A DNA stretch of 64,000 nt from positions 372,001-436,000 of the forward strand of contig NZ_SJPU01000003.1 of assembly GCF_007860105.1 (NCBI RefSeq), read 5' to 3'. Made by a program: the position numbers and the translations under genes. Shown here one piece after another: positions 60,401-64,000 of the stretch (the first letter of the stretch is position 1; each line of letters starts with the position of its first letter). A model generated the notes under the pieces. The model saw only the letters and a list, made by a program, of their open reading frames with translations. It ran no database searches and was not told where the DNA came from. Source of the DNA: Allorhodopirellula heiligendammensis. GTDB taxonomy: Bacteria > Planctomycetota > Planctomycetia > Pirellulales > Pirellulaceae.

Positions 60401-62961
60401 CCGCTGGCCGTCGCATTGGGCTGGCCGTCATTCTCACGATCGATCTGCGACCCGATGGTCAAGCCATCAGCGACACCATGGCTCGGTCCCCCGGCGTCAA
60501 CGGTCGTCATGTAGGAATCGGGGGCATCGCCATAATCACGCGAGGGCAGACCGCCGAAATCGAAATGGCTACCCAGCGGAGCGCCGGTGAAGTTCACCAC
60601 ATATTCGCCCTCGGCATTGTTAGGCAGCGTGCGGATGAACCCGGGCTCAGCGACTTCACGAATTGCGTAGGGGCGACCAAGGATCGGCAGATCTAACTTG
60701 TAATAACCGTTGGCGTCCGTGATATCAAACGGTTCACCGAGATCGGGACGATTGTCGCCGTCGAGGTCAGCATAAATATACGCCCCGGCAATACCGGGCT
60801 CACCAGCATCCAGCGTGCTGTTGTTGTTAAGATCCGCGAATTTCCTGCCGGTCACGTCTGGATTGACTTGCGAGAATCCGAAGGTGGGCCCAACTCCACC
60901 GCCGGTGCCAACGGTGACCGTCTGAGAGGCTAGCGTTGTCGCGACGTAGTTTCCTGGTGATGCGATGACCAGGGTTTGCAAACCCGGAGTGGCACCGGTG
61001 ATGACATACACACCGTTGTTGTTGGCAACAGACGATGGTTCGTTGAAGTCTTGAGTGCCGTTGCTGTTGTAATCGAGGAACACTGTCGACCCAGGCAGGA
61101 TCGAGGATTGCCCAGCGGACGTGGATCCGCTGTTGGTCAACACTCCATTCGCCCCGACGTTCACTAAATCCGCACTGGTCTCGGATACCGGCGATTGGGC
61201 AACGATGGTGTAGGTGCCCGGGGCGGCAAAGATTGCATAGGTTCCCGTCGATCCGCTGACCGCACTGGGTTCGGAAGCATCGAGTTGACCATTTTGATTG
61301 ACATCCAAAAAGACGCGGGCGCCGGGCAGACCAGGGTCGCCTGTACCGTTGCCGTCACCGTTGATATCAAAGAAAACTTGGCCCGACAAAGTGCCCGCGG
61401 TACTACCGGTTCCGCCGTCGGTATTGCCTTTACCTGTGGCCAGCGTCAATGACAGCGAAGCGGGACTGAAAAGTGTTCCAAACGTGATCACGCCCGCTGG
61501 ATCGACAATGTCGGTGCGAAAACGTACCGGTACGTCATCGAAAGTCCCCAAAATGCCGTCAGCACCGACGCCTAAACCGTTTTCGGCATTCAGCGTGCCC
61601 CCACCGTCAATGAGAGACGGGATGAGGTTAGTGCCGTCGGTGTGAAACAGACCGAAGGTATGGGCGAGCTCATGAGTTGTCGTCGCACCGATTTCCAAGC
61701 CTAGAATATCCGCTTGGCTGATCGAAGCACCGGTGGGCACGGTCGCGACAAAATCTACCTCATTGTCAACCCACACTAATGCCGTCTCAGACGGATCAAA
61801 GTTCCCTACGTCAATGGTCTGGGCAATCCCCAGCGGGGGCACCACGAACTCAGGGAATGACGCTACCGAGCCAAACACGACGCGTGTGACAAGTGGGTTA
61901 TTGCCTGGATCGGGATCGTCGAGACTATTGAGAATCGTAATTCCATACTGACCAGGAATCCCAGTCGCACTGTAGTTGCCGTTGGAACCGTAGTTTCCGA
62001 CGTCGGCGAATTGACGTTCCACCGTCTGCGTGATCTGGCGGGCAATTTGGTTGTACTCATCGGGTGATGCAACTTGCACACCAGCGAGATTCAACGTCTG
62101 GCTGATATCCGGCACCCGAAACCGGCCGCCGACGGGGACGCCGGGGAGAGCGAAGTTCTGATTGAATTCATCGCGTGCGAAACTACCACCATCAAAGTCC
62201 AAGTAGACGATTTGTTGTTGGCCGATCGCTAGACTCTCGGTAACCGGTCGATACGTGCGCAGTCCCAGGGTGTAGTTGGTGAACCCTGTCGAGGCGGACA
62301 CCGAAATCGTGTAGCGTCCGTCGCGGGGTACCACCTGAGCCGCGTACGCATTGCCGAGAGTCTGCAGAGGTGAGTCGATCGGATAGAGATCCGTGATCGG
62401 GGCAGCGGGATCCTGGCCGTCTTGTGCAAACCAGATACTGCTACTCGGTTGGCTGGGGTCAGTGGAACTTGGCAGTGAAACGTCGAAAGCTGTGGCCGCG
62501 CCGATCGTGGCGATGTCGAGAATATCCCCTGCCTTCAGATCCACACTGAAATAATCGATGTCAGTAACAAACTGGCCCCCCACCTGTTGAAAACTGACTG
62601 AACCACTGATGTCGACCGTGTCCCGCTGGCCGCTGCCATTCCCCAGAGGAACGAACTCAGCATCGAGGTACGAATCATTCTGGCCCCGGATTTGAGCCGC
62701 TTCCTTCTCCGTATACTTAAACGAAGATACCGTCCCGACATTGCGTGGGCCATCGTAATCGTCGGCCCCAGGAATGGGCCCGAGTGGGTTCGCTGCAAGC
62801 AACTGCCGCTGTTCGAGACCTTCCATCGTCAATCGACGGGATGCCTTGCGTCGGCTTCTCATCTTTTCACGGCGACTACGGTGCCGACTGCGTGCGAGGC
62901 TAGCGTCGGCGTCCGAGGAAAATGAATCCGACGACGGTTGGGAAGGCTGGCGATGAATCAT
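57496..62961 (-). CDS. Giant exported multidomain protein with metzincin-type zinc site and dockerin
   Basis: An 1821-residue protein. The N-terminus is a basic leader then MEGLEQRQLLAANP (about 46-59), the export-linked LEQRQLLA box of planctomycete giant proteins. A zinc protease motif HELAHTFGLFH lies at 430-440 (His430, Glu431, His434, His440). SdrD-B-type repeats (about 515-800, with FFDINGDGNGTGDPGLPG), a GEVED domain (808-982), Big_9/cadherin-like domains (about 990-1200), two cohesin-like regions (about 1210-1390 and 1480-1640) and a dockerin-like pair of Ca-binding loops (about 1669-1732: DVNDDNLITAIDAL, DVNGDGFVTSVDAL) follow. Likely a cell-surface or secreted protein. The protease function is inferred from one motif. 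Confidence 0.88.
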   Translation of the reverse strand: MIHRQPSQPSSDSFSSDADASLARSRHRSRREKMRSRRKASRRLTMEGLEQRQLLAANPLGPIPGADDYDGPRNVGTVSSFKYTEKEAAQIRGQNDSYLDAEFVPLGNGSGQRDTVDISGSVSFQQVGGQFVTDIDYFSVDLKAGDILDIATIGAATAFDVSLPSSTDPSQPSSSIWFAQDGQDPAAPITDLYPIDSPLQTLGNAYAAQVVPRDGRYTISVSASTGFTNYTLGLRTYRPVTESLAIGQQQIVYLDFDGGSFARDEFNQNFALPGVPVGGRFRVPDISQTLNLAGVQVASPDEYNQIARQITQTVERQFADVGNYGSNGNYSATGIPGQYGITILNSLDDPDPGNNPLVTRVVFGSVASFPEFVVPPLGIAQTIDVGNFDPSETALVWVDNEVDFVATVPTGASISQADILGLEIGATTTHELAHTFGLFHTDGTNLIPSLIDGGGTLNAENGLGVGADGILGTFDDVPVRFRTDIVDPAGVITFGTLFSPASLSLTLATGKGNTDGGTGSTAGTLSGQVFFDINGDGNGTGDPGLPGARVFLDVNQNGQLDASEPSAVSGSTGTYAIFAAPGTYTIVAQSPVSETSADLVNVGANGVLTNSGSTSAGQSSILPGSTVFLDYNSNGTQDFNEPSSVANNNGVYVITGATPGLQTLVIASPGNYVATTLASQTVTVGTGGGVGPTFGFSQVNPDVTGRKFADLNNNSTLDAGEPGIAGAYIYADLDGDNRPDLGEPFDITDANGYYKLDLPILGRPYAIREVAEPGFIRTLPNNAEGEYVVNFTGAPLGSHFDFGGLPSRDYGDAPDSYMTTVDAGGPSHGVADGLTIGSQIDRENDGQPNATASGDDLVNPDFDQIDDEDGVIVTSALRAGGTGTIAVSVTNTTGSTGYLQAWIDFNADGDFLDAGEQIRKDLVLGTGTSNIDITLPASFDVNADGTDDGVLDTFSRFRYSLTAGLGVGGAADTGEVEDHAIRILAAGNNGGLATDDVVTVPQNSVSFPIDVLRNDNNVSSNPLTISNVTSRSAAGGIVTIRPGNPGEQVVLYSPPSNFTGTDSFDYEVTDSFGNTGDATVSVTVQFATAKPIAVDDIFQVASNEKNVPLNILDNDIASVGGGLTITQVSQGTSGGSVTIDPAGRGVRYTPADGFVGSEQFSYTISDASGQTSQMARATIVLTPQALANDKAEFKIELLDANNDTPLLSLQAGQEFHLRVSVDDISVADSVAVQGLQSAFTDLLYTSELVSPVADPNGSFPFEITFGPQFETPSFQLGNTLTPGIIDEVGAVQALSDLVTIGSSDDRASFTGFTELFTITMKATGAGLATFKTDPADAAVSETTLITPSGPEVLTYDQIRYDSIQIEISPPGDNFPVALDDSFPVGVDSAGQAMAPGVPARLNVLTNDLISAGDTVTGLTIKQAPGNGSVVRVDVGNDGNLSNDYLAYTPGIGASGFDSFTYILTVESPQFGTVSSVAEVTMTVGAVENPLVSYDFTFVDEAGNPISTVPVGQRFGLRIDAIDLGSGRPPTEAVFAGFLDVLYNRNFLSTIPVDNGGNPNTFDFDVEFDPQFLLDAAVGVNDRPGLIDEFGSNQQDLGGSGTTLATIYFRGQRAGTTSVTGSPADRFPFQSTLIDKNDSPVAIENIQYDTASITITGSAEPLHNASMPADVNDDNLITAIDALIIINSMTRVESEGEDVASDARHYFLDVNGDGFVTSVDALQVINQLNKSTGSSGEPVVAQAVVPQPSEGTATVADPVAESAVTDHVISEISGRDVDAGLVTQSHETGVSSPVASASAAGEDADDDDLLALLADDVARQWS

Positions 62962-63384
62962 CGAGGGTCTCTGGCGGAGGGGGTCCGTGGGACCAGAAAG
63001 GGAAAAGTTTCGGTAGCAGCGGGGACGCGAAAGGATGCGAAATTCTTACAAATATACACGCGCTGACGTGCGAGTCTAATTCGACACCTTCGACTGTCAA
63101 CGAATTGCAATCTTTACGACGCGATTGTGATCGACAAAGTTCCCAGTGTTGGTGACCAAGCCTGCCTTAATCGCTAAATCCGGACCGCCGCAACGCACAA
63201 TCTCCCGTCGCGGACGCCCTGAAGTATCCATTCGGCTGGTAAGCACTGGAAAGATAACCCCCCGGCAAAATTTACCGATTATGCCGGTTATCAGGATTGA
63301 TCACTGGCGATTTGCCAGGCCGCGTCACGGCGGACGATGAGTGGTCTAGAAACCCTTTTCGTTGAGTTGCCCACGAGAATCACG
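62962..63384. other. Divergent intergenic region with one inverted repeat
   Basis: About 420 bases between the giant-protein gene (minus) and the kinase-like gene (plus). It should hold both promoters. The clear structure is an inverted repeat at 63253-63292. I see no RNA gene or coding sequence. Confidence 0.5.
63253..63292. promoter_or_regulatory. Bulged inverted repeat upstream of the kinase-like gene
   Basis: GATAA + CCGGCA (left arm, split by CCCC) pairs with TGCCGG + TTATC (right arm, 63282-63292) around an AT-rich 14-base centre. It is about 90 bases before the kinase-like start. It could be an operator or an RNA hairpin. Pairing is seen directly; role is inferred. Confidence 0.4.
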
Positions 63385-64000
63385 ATGCACGATCAATCCG
63401 CCGTCCGTCCCATCGCACCCAATTCGTCCACGCCGGACCGCATTCTCGGGATCTGGCGGTTGGGGCAACGATTGGCGCAGGGCAGTGGCTCGGATTTGTA
63501 TCTGGCGCAACCCGCCGACAGCTGCGGGAATCCCCGCTACGACTATGTACTCAAAACGGTGCGCCAGGAAGACTCAGGGAACGCTGCCAATTCGTCCGGA
63601 CCGAGTTCAATTCGCGAGTCCCAGCGACGAATCACGCAGGCAATCCACGCCGCGGGGGTATCTCATCCCAATCTGATTGCCGTTCTCGATGCGTCGGATT
63701 CGCCCCACTCTCCCTACCTCGTCATGCCTCGGCTCGAGAGCGTCACGATGGACCAGCGAACCTGCCAAATCGAGACGTTCGCTGTTCCGGTGGCGCTTTG
63801 GTGGACGCGTCAAATCGCCCAAGCGCTTGAAAAACTCCATTCCGCTGGCTGGGTGCATGGAAACGTGGTACCGGCGAATGTGCTGGTCGACAGCAAGGGA
63901 CACGCCACGCTCATCGATCTTGGGTTTGCTGCGCAGATTCACACACCACTGCACCGCACATTCCGCGGTGCGCCCGATTACGCCTCCCCGGAACTGGCAG
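63385..64000 (+). CDS. Serine/threonine protein kinase-like protein, partial (predicted inactive)
   Basis: An open frame starts with ATG at 63385 and runs off the right edge (205 codons). It has a bacterial Hanks-type kinase fold: glycine loop LAQGSGSDLYLA (30-41), Lys57 in YVLKTV, the catalytic loop HGNVVPANVLVD (158-169), DLG (178-180) in place of DFG, and SPE (201-203). The catalytic-loop aspartate is replaced by Asn160 and the following lysine by valine, so it probably lacks kinase activity, though the nucleotide site may be kept. Relatives in planctomycetes often have HGDLKPAN here. The C-terminal part is outside the window, so membrane or sensor domains are unknown. Confidence 0.8.
   Translation, partial: MHDQSAVRPIAPNSSTPDRILGIWRLGQRLAQGSGSDLYLAQPADSCGNPRYDYVLKTVRQEDSGNAANSSGPSSIRESQRRITQAIHAAGVSHPNLIAVLDASDSPHSPYLVMPRLESVTMDQRTCQIETFAVPVALWWTRQIAQALEKLHSAGWVHGNVVPANVLVDSKGHATLIDLGFAAQIHTPLHRTFRGAPDYASPELA

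Noticed and set aside
1-64000. Mobile elements or phage islands
   Set aside because: No transposase, integrase, recombinase, phage structural gene or tRNA attachment site was recognised anywhere.

Overview
The window looks like chromosomal DNA of a planctomycete, most likely of the Pirellulaceae (Rhodopirellula and relatives). The grounds are a DUF1559 prepilin-like protein with the H-x-DG ending, a giant exported protein with the planctomycete N-terminal LEQRQLLA box plus SdrD-B, GEVED and dockerin modules, several lineage-specific secreted proteins, multihaem cytochromes, a SHOCT protein, a lysine-rich AT-hook protein, moderate-to-high GC, and few clear Shine-Dalgarno sites. I see no rRNA, tRNA, insertion sequence, prophage or CRISPR array. 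About 50 protein genes fill nearly all of the sequence. No name assignment was checked against a database.

Region by region. 1-5014 (minus): a type II secretion/type IV pilus-like operon (GspE ATPase, two GspF-type membrane proteins, two pseudopilins, the last cut by the window edge), every junction a 4-base ATGA/GTGA overlap. 5167-6402: DUF1559 protein. 6442-10657 (minus): FAD oxidoreductase, a truncated KptA, a SHOCT protein and a di-haem cytochrome. 10784-13417 (minus): a three-gene sugar operon (HUMPS-type decarboxylase/aldolase, zinc dehydrogenase, sugar isomerase). 13474-17758 (minus): two exported proteins, one rich in TPRs. 18020-20088 (plus): a lipoprotein coupled to a trypsin-like protein. 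20459-24700 (minus): AT-hook protein, argS, rsfS and a mannose-1-phosphate guanylyltransferase. 24811-32821 (minus): a tightly coupled five-gene operon of two dynamin-like GTPases, a TolQ/ExbB-type channel protein, a small exported protein and an octahaem cytochrome with HEAT/TPR tail. This is the best candidate for an undescribed system.

33022-38359: small exported proteins, an alpha/beta hydrolase, and a degenerate sigma-54-activator-like regulator coupled to an unknown protein. 38476-43256: housekeeping genes (der, family-4 uracil-DNA glycosylase, trpA) and a signal-peptidase-I-like protein with a zinc ribbon. 43404-45873 (plus): a degenerate histidine-kinase-type ATPase domain followed by fliE and fliF, so the organism probably builds a flagellum. 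45870-48679 (minus): type II NADH dehydrogenase and an exported CxxCH protein. 48900-57311: an MscK-like mechanosensitive channel, a Tat-exported Gfo/Idh oxidoreductase with an enlarged DoxX protein, a QueD-like enzyme and MgtE. 57496-62961 (minus): the 1821-residue exported protein with a metzincin-type zinc motif. 63385 to the end: the start of a kinase-like protein whose catalytic aspartate is replaced.

Themes: many envelope and exported proteins, several operons joined by 4-base overlaps, and an unusual number of enzymes whose key residues are missing (KptA, dehydrogenase structural zinc, sigma-54 activator, HATPase, kinase), which suggests regulatory or structural reuse of these folds.
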